54,608 nt of DNA from the NCBI GenBank assembly GCA_040753495.1, contig JBFMEF010000143.1, forward strand, positions 1 through 54,608, read 5' to 3'. The notes beneath the pieces are model-generated. The model had not been told where the DNA came from and searched no databases. It worked only from the letters and a program-made list of their open reading frames with translations. Positions 8,545 through 16,945 of the stretch are shown in pieces. Made by a program: the position numbers and the translations under genes. This stretch comes from Candidatus Zixiibacteriota bacterium. GTDB lineage: Bacteria; Zixibacteria; MSB-5A5; GN15; PGXB01. Position 1 is the first letter of the stretch, and each line of letters begins with the position of its first letter.

Positions 8545-9138
8545 ATGAGCAAAAGATTGACACTCATGACGATTCTGGCGACGCTTCTGGCCGGAATGGC
8601 GTTTGCCGCCGATACCTACGAAATCGACCAGGCGCATTCCTATATCGGATTCAGCGTCAGGCATATGGTCATTGCGACTGTGAAAGGTAATTTTACCGAC
8701 TTTTCCGGAACGATTGTTTTTGATTCGACCGACTTATCCAAGTCATCGGTAAATGTAACCATTAAAACCGCCAGTATTAATACTTATAATACTCGCCGCG
8801 ATGACCATCTGCGCAGCGCCGATTTCTTTGATGCCGCTAATTTCCCGGAAATAACCTTTGTCAGTGAAAGCATTACCAAAACCGACAATGGGTATCTGGC
8901 TAAAGGGAAATTTACCATGCGGGGGGTGACTAAGGAAATAGAACTTCCCTTCCAAATCCTCGGCATCATTACTGGAAGCGACGGGAGCGCCAAGATGGGT
9001 GTCGATGTCACCCCCATTACTATCAATCGGCAGGAGTATGGCTTAAAATGGAGCAAACTGACCGAGACCGGTGGGCTGGTAGCGGGCGATGATATTACTA
9101 TCGAAATCCATCTGGAACTAAACAAGAAAACGAAGTGA
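8545..9138 (+). CDS. YceI family periplasmic lipid-binding-like protein
   Basis: 197 residues. A signal peptide ends MAFAA, followed by the YceI lipocalin-like domain: 'YEIDQAHSYIGFSVRHM' at the N-terminus, then 'RRDDHLRSADFFDAANFPE', 'FTMRGVTKEIELPF', and a C-terminal 'DDITIEIHLEL'. YceI proteins bind isoprenoid or other apolar ligands in the periplasm; the ligand here cannot be read from sequence. The length is typical of the family. AGAGGAG lies 7-8 bases before the ATG, and a rho-independent terminator follows at 9160. Confidence 0.92.
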   Translation: MSKRLTLMTILATLLAGMAFAADTYEIDQAHSYIGFSVRHMVIATVKGNFTDFSGTIVFDSTDLSKSSVNVTIKTASINTYNTRRDDHLRSADFFDAANFPEITFVSESITKTDNGYLAKGKFTMRGVTKEIELPFQILGIITGSDGSAKMGVDVTPITINRQEYGLKWSKLTETGGLVAGDDITIEIHLELNKKTK

Positions 9139-9159
9139 CGATTTAATATCGAACGAGAG

Positions 9160-9184
9160 AGCCGGGGAAAATCCCGGCTTTTTT
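9160..9184 (+). terminator. Rho-independent terminator after yceI-like gene
   Basis: GCCGGG at 9161-9166 pairs with CCCGGC at 9173-9178, followed by a run of six T. It lies between convergent genes. Confidence 0.85.
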
Positions 9185-9213
9185 GTTGTCTTTCAAGTTG
9201 TAATTGCCTGCCG

Positions 9214-9588
9214 CTAAATCGGGTAGTACCGCTTGTAAAGTTGATCAATCTTTGCCGCCAGAATGAAATCGTTTTCGTGCAGGCCTGCGATGGCATGTGT
9301 CCAAAGCATAAAGCGGACCCGGTTATAATGAACGCAGAAATCCGGGTGATGCCCTTCCGCTTCGGCGATTTCTTCCAGTTCTCTCAGGAACGCCATCGCC
9401 TCACGAAAATTCTTGAATCTTAGTTCTCGGCGAAGACAGAGAGAATTCTTGCCGGCCGCGCAGTCTGAATCTATCTGCCAATTGCTGACTTGGGAAGCCA
9501 AAGAGGCGATTTCTTCAGATGAAAGAGGCGGAATATCACCCCGGCAGGGGATACACCGCCTCTCTCTCAGCGGGAGATTATCAGACAT
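9214..9588 (-). CDS. phhB: Pterin-4a-carbinolamine dehydratase
   Basis: 124 residues. The core 'FLRELEEIAEAEGHHPDF' followed by 'VHYNRVRFMLWTHAIAGLHENDF' contains the EGHHPD signature and the downstream His of the PCD/DCoH fold, which dehydrates 4a-hydroxytetrahydropterin. The N-terminal 'CRGDIPPLSSEEIA' is also typical. The family recycles pterin for aromatic amino acid hydroxylases. No hydroxylase gene is visible nearby, and many bacteria carry orphan copies of unknown role. It starts 2 bases after the stop of the glutathione peroxidase gene with no obvious ribosome-binding site of its own, so translational coupling is likely. Confidence 0.92.
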   Translation of the reverse strand: MSDNLPLRERRCIPCRGDIPPLSSEEIASLASQVSNWQIDSDCAAGKNSLCLRRELRFKNFREAMAFLRELEEIAEAEGHHPDFCVHYNRVRFMLWTHAIAGLHENDFILAAKIDQLYKRYYPI

Positions 9589-9590
9589 AT

Positions 9591-10202
9591 TTATTTGGCG
9601 CTGAGAAGACGCTCCACGGTAGCGATAACTTCATCGCTGTCAGGAACAGTTTTGGGAGTGAAGCGCGCCGCCGGTTTCCCTGTCCGGTCGAGAATAAACT
9701 TGGTGAAATTCCATTCGATTTCGCCCGCGAAAGGCGATTCCTGAGTCAGGTAGGCATATAAAGGATGTTTGTCCTCTCCTTTGACGCTGATTTTGGACAT
9801 CATCGGAAAGGTAACATCAAATTTGCTCTGGCAGAAATTGAGTATCTCCTGGTCGGTACCCGGTTCCTGTCCGCCGAAATCATTAGCCGGGAATCCCACC
9901 ACCACAAAGCCTCTATCCTTGTACTTGCGATACAGCTCTTCCAGAGCGGCATACTGCTTGGTATTTCCGCATTTGCTCGCCACATTGACCAGCAAAACTA
10001 CCTTACCCTTGAAACTTTCGAGGGTAGTATCGTTGCCAGCAATAGTCTTAAGCGGCAGATGAAAATAATCAATTGCCGCGGTTTTGGCTTTTTCGGTCTG
10101 CTTCATATTCTTTTCCTCCGCTTTGTCTGACGCCAACGATGAGTTGCCGCCTGCCAGAAAAAGGAGCAGCAGCAACATAGAATATACGGGACGTAATTTC
10201 AA
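9591..10202 (-). CDS. Exported glutathione peroxidase family thiol peroxidase
   Basis: 203 residues from a TTG at 10202, which has GGAGG 6 bases upstream and gives a clean signal peptide (MKLRPVYSMLLLLL...). The ATG at 10241 has no site and would bury the signal sequence. Catalytic-tetrad regions are present: VASKCGNTKQY (peroxidatic Cys, near residue 78), FPANDFGGQEPG (Gln near 112) and EWNFTKFILD (Trp/Asn near 164-165). It uses Cys, not selenocysteine. It lacks the dimer interface loop, as in bacterial monomeric forms, which usually use thioredoxin as reductant. An exported position implies removal of peroxide in the periplasm. It forms an operon with the pterin dehydratase gene. Confidence 0.9.
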   Translation of the reverse strand: MKLRPVYSMLLLLLFLAGGNSSLASDKAEEKNMKQTEKAKTAAIDYFHLPLKTIAGNDTTLESFKGKVVLLVNVASKCGNTKQYAALEELYRKYKDRGFVVVGFPANDFGGQEPGTDQEILNFCQSKFDVTFPMMSKISVKGEDKHPLYAYLTQESPFAGEIEWNFTKFILDRTGKPAARFTPKTVPDSDEVIATVERLLSAK

Positions 10203-10440
10203 TTTATACCTCCGAATGATAATTGGACTTACTTTATCCATTATAGTCTGAAAAACAGCTGACCCCGGAGAATTGTTCCCCTATCTGAAAATGCGGCAAA
10301 AGCAATAAAGGAATTTTCTCAGCTGAACATTATTCGACCGCGAAAGGATTCCGAACCATTAGAATCAGTTACGAACCAGTCTCTAAACCGGGCAATTCCA
10401 TTTTATCGCCGCTAAAGAATCTCCCGAGTCTGAGGCTCTC

Positions 10441-12369
10441 TTACTCAATGCGACAGGGCGTCACGCCCCCTTTGAAGAGGTACTGTATAATAAAGGTGGC
10501 GTCGAGAATATTGACAATCCCATTGCACTGGGCATCGGCCGATTCCCTGGGGTATGGTTCGGGGCCACCCTTAAAGAGGTAACTTATTATGTAGGTGGCA
10601 TCCAGAATATTGATGACACCGCTTCCGTTGGCGTCGCCATTCATATAATGCCACTCCTCTTCCACTCGATATGTTGCCGTATCGACGACACCGGTGGTAG
10701 GAACGTCATAATTGTATGCAATCGTTGACTGAACGGAACCATCAATGCGGACACCAATGCTGTAGGTGGCTCCGGGAGGCGCGCCGTTCTCCGCTACGAC
10801 TTCGATCCGATAACTGCCGCCGATAGGGCGCGGGATAAGCACGGAGTCTTTCTGCGGGTCATCATAACTCGCCGGAAAGAGGGTCTGTTCGAGATTGCCG
10901 GCGGCATCACGACCGATATAGAAGCCGTTGGGGTCAGTAATTCTCAGGTTCACCGGCGAATAAGCAATCACTACCAGCGGTGACGGAATCAATATAATGT
11001 TGTTGCTGAATTCCGAGCTGTTCCCCTCGGGGTCGCTGGTGAGAATTGTGATAACCGAAAACTGCCGATATGTTTTCGGTATCAGATACTGAAAGGAACC
11101 ATCGATGCCGGCTGCTGCGGACCCGATGAACTGATATGCCTCGCCGTGACCGGAGGGGTCAGTCGGCTGGGCATCAACTCCTTCCGGGTGCGCCAGAAAT
11201 ATCTGATTAGTGCTGTTGGTGGATGATATGCCATATACTGAGAAACTGCTGTCGGGATTCATAATGACCGAATCTACTGTGGCATAATTCAGCATATTAT
11301 TGGGACCGGAGTCCAGATCGCCGTCATCGTTAAGCGTAACGCCGTCATTGTTCAGGTCAATTCCGAGACCGCCATTGCCAAATATGAGATTTTCACTTAG
11401 GCTGTTTCTGATCGCCGGAGAACCGAAAACGACAATGCCGTTGCCGGGGAAGTTGCGAATCACGAGCGCCTCGACACGACAGTCGCTCCCCTCGATAATC
11501 AAGCCATCGCCTGCCGCCAAAGCGGAACCATCGAGAATGACCGACCGAGCGCCGGAGGGAGCACTGAAACCGTCGAGCCAGGTGCTGTCATCACTCAATG
11601 AAGGCAGAGGTGTTTGAAGGGGAATAGTGCCCGATACCAGAAACTGGATGGTATCGTAACCGGTCAAGAGATTCGCCGATTCAATGGCATAGCGGAGACT
11701 GCCGTACCCATGGTCATTAAGATTGGTCACCATCGTGAGCGGCTCAAACGCCACCGGAAAGCAGAGCGGGTAACCGGCCTGGGAGGCATCAATTGGTCGA
11801 GCAATGGCATCGTCAAAATACCAGCCAAAACTCTCATTGGGCTCTTCCACCGAATCGATACAGAAAGTGCCGGACTGGTCAATCTGAAAATGAAACTCGT
11901 AAAAAGCAATCGTCCCCATGTTGGCGGGAAATCCGGTGGTGGAGCCGAAAGTATGCCCGAAGATATCAGGCAGAGTGCCATCAAAATTATCCTGATAGAA
12001 GGCGTAGGGCCAATCGGAGGGGCTTCCAAAGAAGTTCCAGTAGGTTATGTCTTCAAATCCGTTCTTAAGGACAACATTGTCATATGGAGCCGGCAGAGCG
12101 CCCGAAACTGTCAGTTTTGTGATGGTGGGAATGTCCGGTGAAGTGAATTCAAGCGTCATAGAGCCACCAATCATGCTGGAGTCATTCAGATAATTCCAGA
12201 GGATATCGATATAGAATGGCTCTCCCAATCGGATAGTGGGAGTTCCGCCATTATCCCACAAGAACTGGCCCGGAATTTGGGGAGTAATGGTTAGAGTCCC
12301 CTGGGCGAAAAGATTACAGAGAGGACAAATCGAAATGGCGATTATTGCGAAAATGACATATTTAGGCAC
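10441..12369 (-). CDS. Secreted beta-helix protein with C-terminal dockerin-type repeats
   Basis: 642 residues from a GTG with AAGGAGG 5 bases upstream. A signal peptide ends LFAQG. The N-terminal 200 residues are a beta-sandwich (cohesin- or anchor-like 'LTVSGALPAPYDN'). Residues about 215-430 carry the parallel beta-helix pattern 'TNLNDHGYGSLRYAIESAN' and 'GNGGLGIDLNNDGVTLNDD', as in CSLREA-type adhesins. The C-terminus has two dockerin-like calcium-loop repeats (GDANGSGVINILDATYII and ADAQCNGIVNILDATFII), each followed by 'YLFKGG'. In FCB lineages these repeats are common on non-cellulosomal secreted proteins. Role unknown; probably surface-attached or extracellular. Confidence 0.85.
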   Translation of the reverse strand: MPKYVIFAIIAISICPLCNLFAQGTLTITPQIPGQFLWDNGGTPTIRLGEPFYIDILWNYLNDSSMIGGSMTLEFTSPDIPTITKLTVSGALPAPYDNVVLKNGFEDITYWNFFGSPSDWPYAFYQDNFDGTLPDIFGHTFGSTTGFPANMGTIAFYEFHFQIDQSGTFCIDSVEEPNESFGWYFDDAIARPIDASQAGYPLCFPVAFEPLTMVTNLNDHGYGSLRYAIESANLLTGYDTIQFLVSGTIPLQTPLPSLSDDSTWLDGFSAPSGARSVILDGSALAAGDGLIIEGSDCRVEALVIRNFPGNGIVVFGSPAIRNSLSENLIFGNGGLGIDLNNDGVTLNDDGDLDSGPNNMLNYATVDSVIMNPDSSFSVYGISSTNSTNQIFLAHPEGVDAQPTDPSGHGEAYQFIGSAAAGIDGSFQYLIPKTYRQFSVITILTSDPEGNSSEFSNNIILIPSPLVVIAYSPVNLRITDPNGFYIGRDAAGNLEQTLFPASYDDPQKDSVLIPRPIGGSYRIEVVAENGAPPGATYSIGVRIDGSVQSTIAYNYDVPTTGVVDTATYRVEEEWHYMNGDANGSGVINILDATYIISYLFKGGPEPYPRESADAQCNGIVNILDATFIIQYLFKGGVTPCRIE

Positions 12370-12783
12370 AATGGCCTCCTTTTGACGCTCGCCTGATTAC
12401 AGGTTACGCCCGGCGCTCAAATTTATATTTATAGTGCGGTTCTTGCTTGGGGCTGTACCTAAAGTACATCATCAATTTAAATCATTATAGATATTTGTCA
12501 ATCTATTTTGATAGCGGCACTGCTGATATCGGTCAGTTTCGCAGCGGTTGGCGTCAGATGCAAAGGGGTGCCGACACAGACCCCTAATGAGTTGTTGCAC
12601 ATATCGTTAGCAAGATGGTTCGCGTTGCCGACATAACAATGATGGTGATAATGGTCATAAAAAGTCCATATTCCCAAACAAAAAATCTCCGGTCTCTCTT
12701 GAGCGTAACTGAGATTTTATCAGTCCGATTTGCTACCGGAAGAGCAGGAATCGCTTTTTCAGGGTAATGTCAAGAAATTAAAA
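12370..12783. other. Intergenic region, no gene recognised
   Basis: Lies between the dockerin gene and the tRNA gene, both on the minus strand. Apart from the dockerin gene's ribosome-binding site next to 12370 and a short inverted repeat (TGTAC/GTACA at 12454-12468), nothing convincing is seen. No T-rich hairpin that would end the tRNA transcript is obvious. Confidence 0.5.
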
Positions 12784-12857
12784 TACCCCCGGCAGGACTC
12801 GAACCTGCTACCCTCTGCTTAGAAGGCAGATGCTCTATCCAGATGAGCTACGGGGGC
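12784..12857 (-). tRNA. tRNA-Arg (anticodon TCT)
   Basis: Complete cloverleaf on the minus strand. The acceptor GCCCCCG pairs with CGGGGGT (one G-T pair at the end), with discriminator A at 12784. The anticodon stem TCTGC/GCAGA closes the loop CTTCTAA, giving anticodon TCT (reads AGA). The T arm is GCAGG-TTCGAGT-CCTGC. CCA is not encoded. No integrase gene is nearby, so there is no sign that it serves as an attachment site here. Confidence 0.95.
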
Positions 12858-12874
12858 GAATCTAAGTCAGCGGT

Positions 12875-12902
12875 AAGTTATGAATATTAAAGCAGTTGTC
12901 AA
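12875..12902 (-). promoter_or_regulatory. Promoter of tRNA-Arg
   Basis: Perfect TTGACA (minus strand, 12902-12897), 16-base spacer, TAACTT (12880-12875). Predicted transcription starts about 10 bases before the tRNA. Confidence 0.5.
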
Positions 12903-12941
12903 GACAGGAAGATTCTGGGGCGCCCCTCTTAATTCTTATTG

Positions 12942-12969
12942 TTGATTTATGCCCACATAAAAGTATATT
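12942..12969 (+). promoter_or_regulatory. Promoter of kinase operon, possibly leaderless
   Basis: TTGATT at 12942-12947 and TATATT at 12964-12969 with a 16-base spacer. The start of transcription would fall at about 12976-12979, at the ATG of the kinase, which has no Shine-Dalgarno sequence. The palindrome GGGGCGCCCC at 12917-12926 lies between this and the divergent tRNA promoter and could be an operator. Confidence 0.4.
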
Positions 12970-12978
12970 TGTCCCGAT

Positions 12979-14508
12979 ATGGAAAACCAATTTATCGGCA
13001 GCTATCAAGTTCTTCGGAAAATAGGCGCCGGCGGGATGGCTAAAGTCTATCTTGCCGTTCATAAGGATGTCCCCAATCTCAAAGTGGTTCTCAAGATTCT
13101 CAGCGACCCCAGCCTGGTGGAACGGTTTCGTCAAGAGGCGGACAAATTGGCGCTTCTTGATGGGCATCCCAATATCTGCCAGATAAAGCATTTCTTCAGC
13201 CATGGCGAGGATATGGTCATCGCCATGGAATATATTGACGGGACCACCCTCGATGAAATGATACAATCAAGACAGCGGCTGGAGATTCCGGAGGCGCTGA
13301 AAATCATATCGGAAGTGCTTGATGTGCTCGACTTTGCCCATCGTAAAGAGATCTATCATCGCGATATAAAACCGTCAAATATCATGATCGATATCACCGG
13401 CCGAGTGAAAATCATCGATTTCGGCATCGCCAAGGCGAAGACCGACCCGAACCTCACCACAGCCGGATTTGCCTGCGGGACCCCCGCCTATATGGCGCCG
13501 GAGCAATTCACCCCCAATGAGAAGACTGATTACCGTTTGATAGATGTTTACGCCGTCGGCACGACCCTTTTCTATATGCTGACCGGAAGCATGCCGTTTG
13601 AAGGGGATAATGAGTTCGCATTGCGAGACGCTAAATTATTCAATGACCCGCTCAAACCGCGTCTGCTTAACCCGGAAATCTCCAAACCGCTCGAGGAGAT
13701 AATCCTGCGCGCCATAGAAAGAGAGCCGCAAAGCCGCTTCAGCGCTGCCGCCGATATGAGGGAGGCGGTCGAAGAAACCCGCCGCAATATTACCAGCCCG
13801 ACTGTTGAAGGGGCTGCCACTACCGGCAAAACCGGCCGCCAGCCAAAATCGAAAAAAGTGGTTGTGGCGTCTGTGGTTGTGGCGGCACTGGCAGTCCTCA
13901 GTCTTGCCGGATATTTTCTGCTTTTCCCGGAGAAGGAAATCGCTGAAACGGAATCGTCAACCACTGATGTAGCCGCCGGTTCAGATTCACTCTCCTCGGC
14001 AACAGGGATCACCCCCGCGGTGAATATTCCCGGCGTGCTGGCGATGACCGTATCACCTCGCGGCGATATCTATATTGGAGGCAATCGAGTGGCATCGCAG
14101 GTGACGCAAAATACGCTCAGGCTTGATTCCGGCAGTTATATCCTGGAAATAAGAAACAGTCAGGCGGTAAATAAAAGCATAATGGATACTTTATTGCTGC
14201 TGCCGGGCGACACCGTAAGGCGAGACTACTCCTTTCAAATGCCGGAAATTAAACCGGCCGTGGTAGAGACACCGCCTCAGGTTGTGCCGGGGACGGCGAT
14301 AATCGGTTCGACACCCCGGGGGGCCTATATATTTATTGACAATGTTTTTCAGGATAAGCGGCAGACGCCGTACACCTTTCGTCTTGAGCCGGGAGAACAT
14401 CAGGTCACGCTTAAAATCAATCTTGACGGCACGGAGCTGGTGCGCGACACTACTATCGTCATTAAGTCGGGCGAGACGACCAAGGTTAACATAAATTTCG
14501 AAGAATAA
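12979..14508 (+). CDS. Membrane Ser/Thr protein kinase with C-terminal PEGA-type domains
   Basis: 509 residues. The kinase domain (about 8-270) has all key residues: glycine loop GAGGMAKV (16-23), Lys39 in VVLK, HRDIKPSN with Asp129, DFG at 147-149 and APE at 173-175, so it should be active. A Lys/Arg-rich stretch precedes a single transmembrane helix (about 294-316). The periplasmic part ends with one or two PEGA-like beta domains ('STPRGAYIFIDN', 'PYTFRLEPGEHQVTL'). Such Hanks-type kinases sense envelope signals. It heads a plus-strand operon with CsgG-like proteins, a barrel and a lipoprotein, so it may control or sense that outer-membrane module. The downstream operon converges with the T6SS operon, so a T6SS role is also possible (inference). 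Confidence 0.93.
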   Translation: MENQFIGSYQVLRKIGAGGMAKVYLAVHKDVPNLKVVLKILSDPSLVERFRQEADKLALLDGHPNICQIKHFFSHGEDMVIAMEYIDGTTLDEMIQSRQRLEIPEALKIISEVLDVLDFAHRKEIYHRDIKPSNIMIDITGRVKIIDFGIAKAKTDPNLTTAGFACGTPAYMAPEQFTPNEKTDYRLIDVYAVGTTLFYMLTGSMPFEGDNEFALRDAKLFNDPLKPRLLNPEISKPLEEIILRAIEREPQSRFSAAADMREAVEETRRNITSPTVEGAATTGKTGRQPKSKKVVVASVVVAALAVLSLAGYFLLFPEKEIAETESSTTDVAAGSDSLSSATGITPAVNIPGVLAMTVSPRGDIYIGGNRVASQVTQNTLRLDSGSYILEIRNSQAVNKSIMDTLLLLPGDTVRRDYSFQMPEIKPAVVETPPQVVPGTAIIGSTPRGAYIFIDNVFQDKRQTPYTFRLEPGEHQVTLKINLDGTELVRDTTIVIKSGETTKVNINFEE

Positions 14509-14575
14509 TTACCCGAATTCTTAAGATTCGTGGTATAAAAATTGACGGCATCAATTTTTTAGAAAGGAGTCAGTG

Positions 14576-15619
14576 ATGATTTCTATTCGGACATTTTTCA
14601 GGGTGGCGGCGCCATTGGGGCTTCTGTTTACGCTTATGGCGGCGACAAATCTTTCCGCGCAGGAACCGAATGTTGCGGAAAAAATCGGGGAAGCGTTAAA
14701 ATATTACAGTGAGCTGGAATTCGATAAGGGAATCAGTATCGCCGGTGAGCTTCTGAAGCGGACCGACCTGACCCCCCGCGACAGCATCGCCATTTTCGAA
14801 GCGTTGAGCATCATTACCTACGCCAAGGGCGAAGAGTATTACCGCAATTCCATCGACTATCTCAAGAAGATTTCCGATGTCGGTCCCTGCGTGACCCACC
14901 TGCCCCAGGACATTTGGCCCAAGGAGCTTCGGGACAAATGGTACGAGATACTGAAGAACAAGAATGCCCTCGCCTGCGATGAGGATAAAAGCAGCGGCGT
15001 CAAGACCATTGCCATCATGGAATTCGACAATTTCTCGGTCGGCAAATATCAACAGGAACTGGGATATCTTTCCAAGGGATTAGCCGACTTCTTCGAACAT
15101 GATTTTGGCAAAATCTCATCGCTGAAAGTTGTGGAACGAGATAAAATCGATTTCGTCCTCAAGGAGCAGGAACTTCAAAAGTCAGGAGGCGTTGACCCGG
15201 CTACGGCGGTAAAGGTAGGCAGGATTCTGGGGGCGCAGTATATGATATTCGGCAGCATTACGCAGCTTGACGACAAGAGTACCCGTATGATTGTTCGGGT
15301 GGTAAGCGTAGAGACCTCGGAAATAATCGCTTCGGTCGATAAAGAGGGAAAGCCGGAGTACGCCAAGTTGGAAAAGGAACTGGTGGAAGAGCTGGCGGCC
15401 CGGCTGGATGTGCAACTGACCGATGCCGTCAAGAATCTGCTTAAGGAAGGAGGCACCGAATCTCTCGACGCCACCACACTTTATTCTCGCGGTCTTGACT
15501 TCATGGACAAGTATGATTACAAGAATGCCTACGACTGTTTCAAGAAGGCGTACGAAATGGATAATTCTTTTGCCGAAGCCAAACGGAAAATGGAAATTTA
15601 TAGACCTCTGGCCGGGTAA
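14576..15619 (+). CDS. CsgG/FlgO-like secreted protein with TPR tail
   Basis: About 347 residues; a signal peptide ends NLSAQ. An N-terminal helical (TPR-like) region, to about 130, is followed by a CsgG-like alpha/beta domain: 'TIAIMEFDNFS', 'YLSKGLADFFEHDF', 'LKVVERDKIDFVLKEQEL', 'VGRILGAQYMIFGSI' and 'RMIVRVVSVETSEIIAS'. It ends with a TPR pair (about 305-345). CsgG-family proteins are outer-membrane or periplasmic components; FlgO-like members lack the pore-forming strands, and this one shows no clear barrel hairpins. The ATG at 14576 is 6 bases after AAAGGAG; a GTG at 14573 is less likely. It is followed after 6 bases by a lipoprotein with the same domain. Precise role unknown. Confidence 0.8.
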   Translation: MISIRTFFRVAAPLGLLFTLMAATNLSAQEPNVAEKIGEALKYYSELEFDKGISIAGELLKRTDLTPRDSIAIFEALSIITYAKGEEYYRNSIDYLKKISDVGPCVTHLPQDIWPKELRDKWYEILKNKNALACDEDKSSGVKTIAIMEFDNFSVGKYQQELGYLSKGLADFFEHDFGKISSLKVVERDKIDFVLKEQELQKSGGVDPATAVKVGRILGAQYMIFGSITQLDDKSTRMIVRVVSVETSEIIASVDKEGKPEYAKLEKELVEELAARLDVQLTDAVKNLLKEGGTESLDATTLYSRGLDFMDKYDYKNAYDCFKKAYEMDNSFAEAKRKMEIYRPLAG

Positions 15620-15625
15620 TTCAAG

Positions 15626-16945
15626 ATGCAGAAAACCAATAAGTTCAAGAAGTGGCTGTGGTGCCCGATTCTCCTTCTGGTAATCTCCGGATGCTCGCAC
15701 TCATTATACATGCAGGGAAGCAGTCTGGCGGAGCAGGGGGATTACGACCATGCTATAGAAAAATATTATGCTGAGATTAAGGCGAATCCGGCAAGCGCCG
15801 ACGCCTGGCGGGAACTGGGCATCGCCTATTACAAGAAAGGGGAGCTGATTAAGGCCGAAGACGCCCTTAAACAGGCGAATATCATCAAGCCGGAGCCTCT
15901 CGCCTACTTGTATATCGGGCTGCTGTCGGAGAAACAGAATAATATCGACGCCGCTATTGCCGCCTATTCGACGGCTCTTAATCTGAATCCTAAAGGCGAA
16001 ATCGGCGGAACCCTGCGTCAGTACCTGGAGAGAATGGCAAATCTGAAATTGCAGGCGGAGATTGCCGACGCCGTGAAGAATGAAAAGGAGATTGATGCGC
16101 AATCTATTCCCTCCAATACGATAGCCGTGGTTGATTTTGACGGTACCAGTCTGCCTGCGGAAACAGCCCCGCTGGCAAGCGGTCTGGCGGAATTCACTGC
16201 TATCGACCTCTCCAAAGTCAGCGCCTTGCGGGTAGTCGAAAGGCAGAAGATAGACGCCCTCTTAAGCGAGCTCAAGCTGGCGGAAACAGGCGTTTCCGAC
16301 CCGAATATAGCGCCCAGGGTAGGTCGAATTCTTGGCAGCCGCAATGTCGTTACCGGCAATCTTGTCGGAATCGGCAAAGAAGAGCTTCGCCTGGGAGGGG
16401 CCGTAGTAAATATTGCGGAAAGCTCCGCGGTTATGACCGACCCAAGTGAGGGAAAACTAAAGGGGATATTTAAGCTCCAGAAGGAGTTTGTCTTCAAAAT
16501 AATCGACAATCTCAAAATCGATTTAACTCAGGAAGAGCGGGATGCCATCCAGAAGGTCCCGACTGAGTCGTATCTGGCGTTTATGGCATATTGTCGCGGG
16601 CTCGGATATGCCCGTCGCGGAATGTATAAGCAGGCGGCGCAGGAGTTTCAGAGGGCCGTGAAGATGGACAGGGGATTTCAGCAGGCGCAGAGTCGATATC
16701 AACAGGCATCAATGGCGGCGAAAGCGGGACCGGGCGGCGAACTCTCATTCTCGCAGTTTGAGCAGAGCGTTGAGAATGAAGCCCAGGGTGAACGGGGCAA
16801 TCGCGGATTGGAAAGAAGACTCCGGTATGTCTTGAACAACTCCGGAGCCTTACGCAGTTCGCTGGTTGACCGCGCCAGCCAGATTCCACCCCAGGTTGAC
16901 AACTATGGGCGGGTCGTAATAGGAGGGAATCTCGATGCGAAATAG
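15626..16945 (+). CDS. CsgG/FlgO-like lipoprotein with TPRs
   Basis: 439 residues. The lipoprotein signal VISGC gives lipidation at Cys23. TPR repeats occupy about 28-135 ('AWRELGIAYYKKGELIKAE', 'AYLYIGLLSEKQNNIDAAI'). A CsgG-like domain covers about 160-300 ('IAVVDFDGTSLPAETAPLA', 'LRVVERQKIDALLSELKL', 'VGRILGSRNVVTGNL'). A further TPR (about 318-355) and a low-complexity tail follow. It is paralogous to the upstream gene, which has no lipobox, so one form may be lipid-anchored and the other periplasmic or hetero-oligomeric (inference). Its 3' end overlaps the next gene by 11 bases, which indicates translational coupling. Confidence 0.8.
   Translation: MQKTNKFKKWLWCPILLLVISGCSHSLYMQGSSLAEQGDYDHAIEKYYAEIKANPASADAWRELGIAYYKKGELIKAEDALKQANIIKPEPLAYLYIGLLSEKQNNIDAAIAAYSTALNLNPKGEIGGTLRQYLERMANLKLQAEIADAVKNEKEIDAQSIPSNTIAVVDFDGTSLPAETAPLASGLAEFTAIDLSKVSALRVVERQKIDALLSELKLAETGVSDPNIAPRVGRILGSRNVVTGNLVGIGKEELRLGGAVVNIAESSAVMTDPSEGKLKGIFKLQKEFVFKIIDNLKIDLTQEERDAIQKVPTESYLAFMAYCRGLGYARRGMYKQAAQEFQRAVKMDRGFQQAQSRYQQASMAAKAGPGGELSFSQFEQSVENEAQGERGNRGLERRLRYVLNNSGALRSSLVDRASQIPPQVDNYGRVVIGGNLDAK

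Noticed and set aside
10441-12369. Part of a cellulosome (dockerin tails here and at 53893)
   Set aside because: No glycoside hydrolase or scaffoldin is present; dockerin-like tails are widespread on FCB secreted proteins of other functions.
12784-12857. tRNA-Arg as an attachment site for an integrated element containing the T6SS
   Set aside because: No integrase, no second partial copy of the tRNA 3' end and no sharp composition change at the T6SS borders were noticed.
14573-16945. Curli secretion operon based on CsgG-like genes
   Set aside because: No CsgA/B/C/E/F partners; the proteins lack clear CsgG barrel hairpins and carry TPRs, so they fit FlgO-like or other CsgG-related families better.
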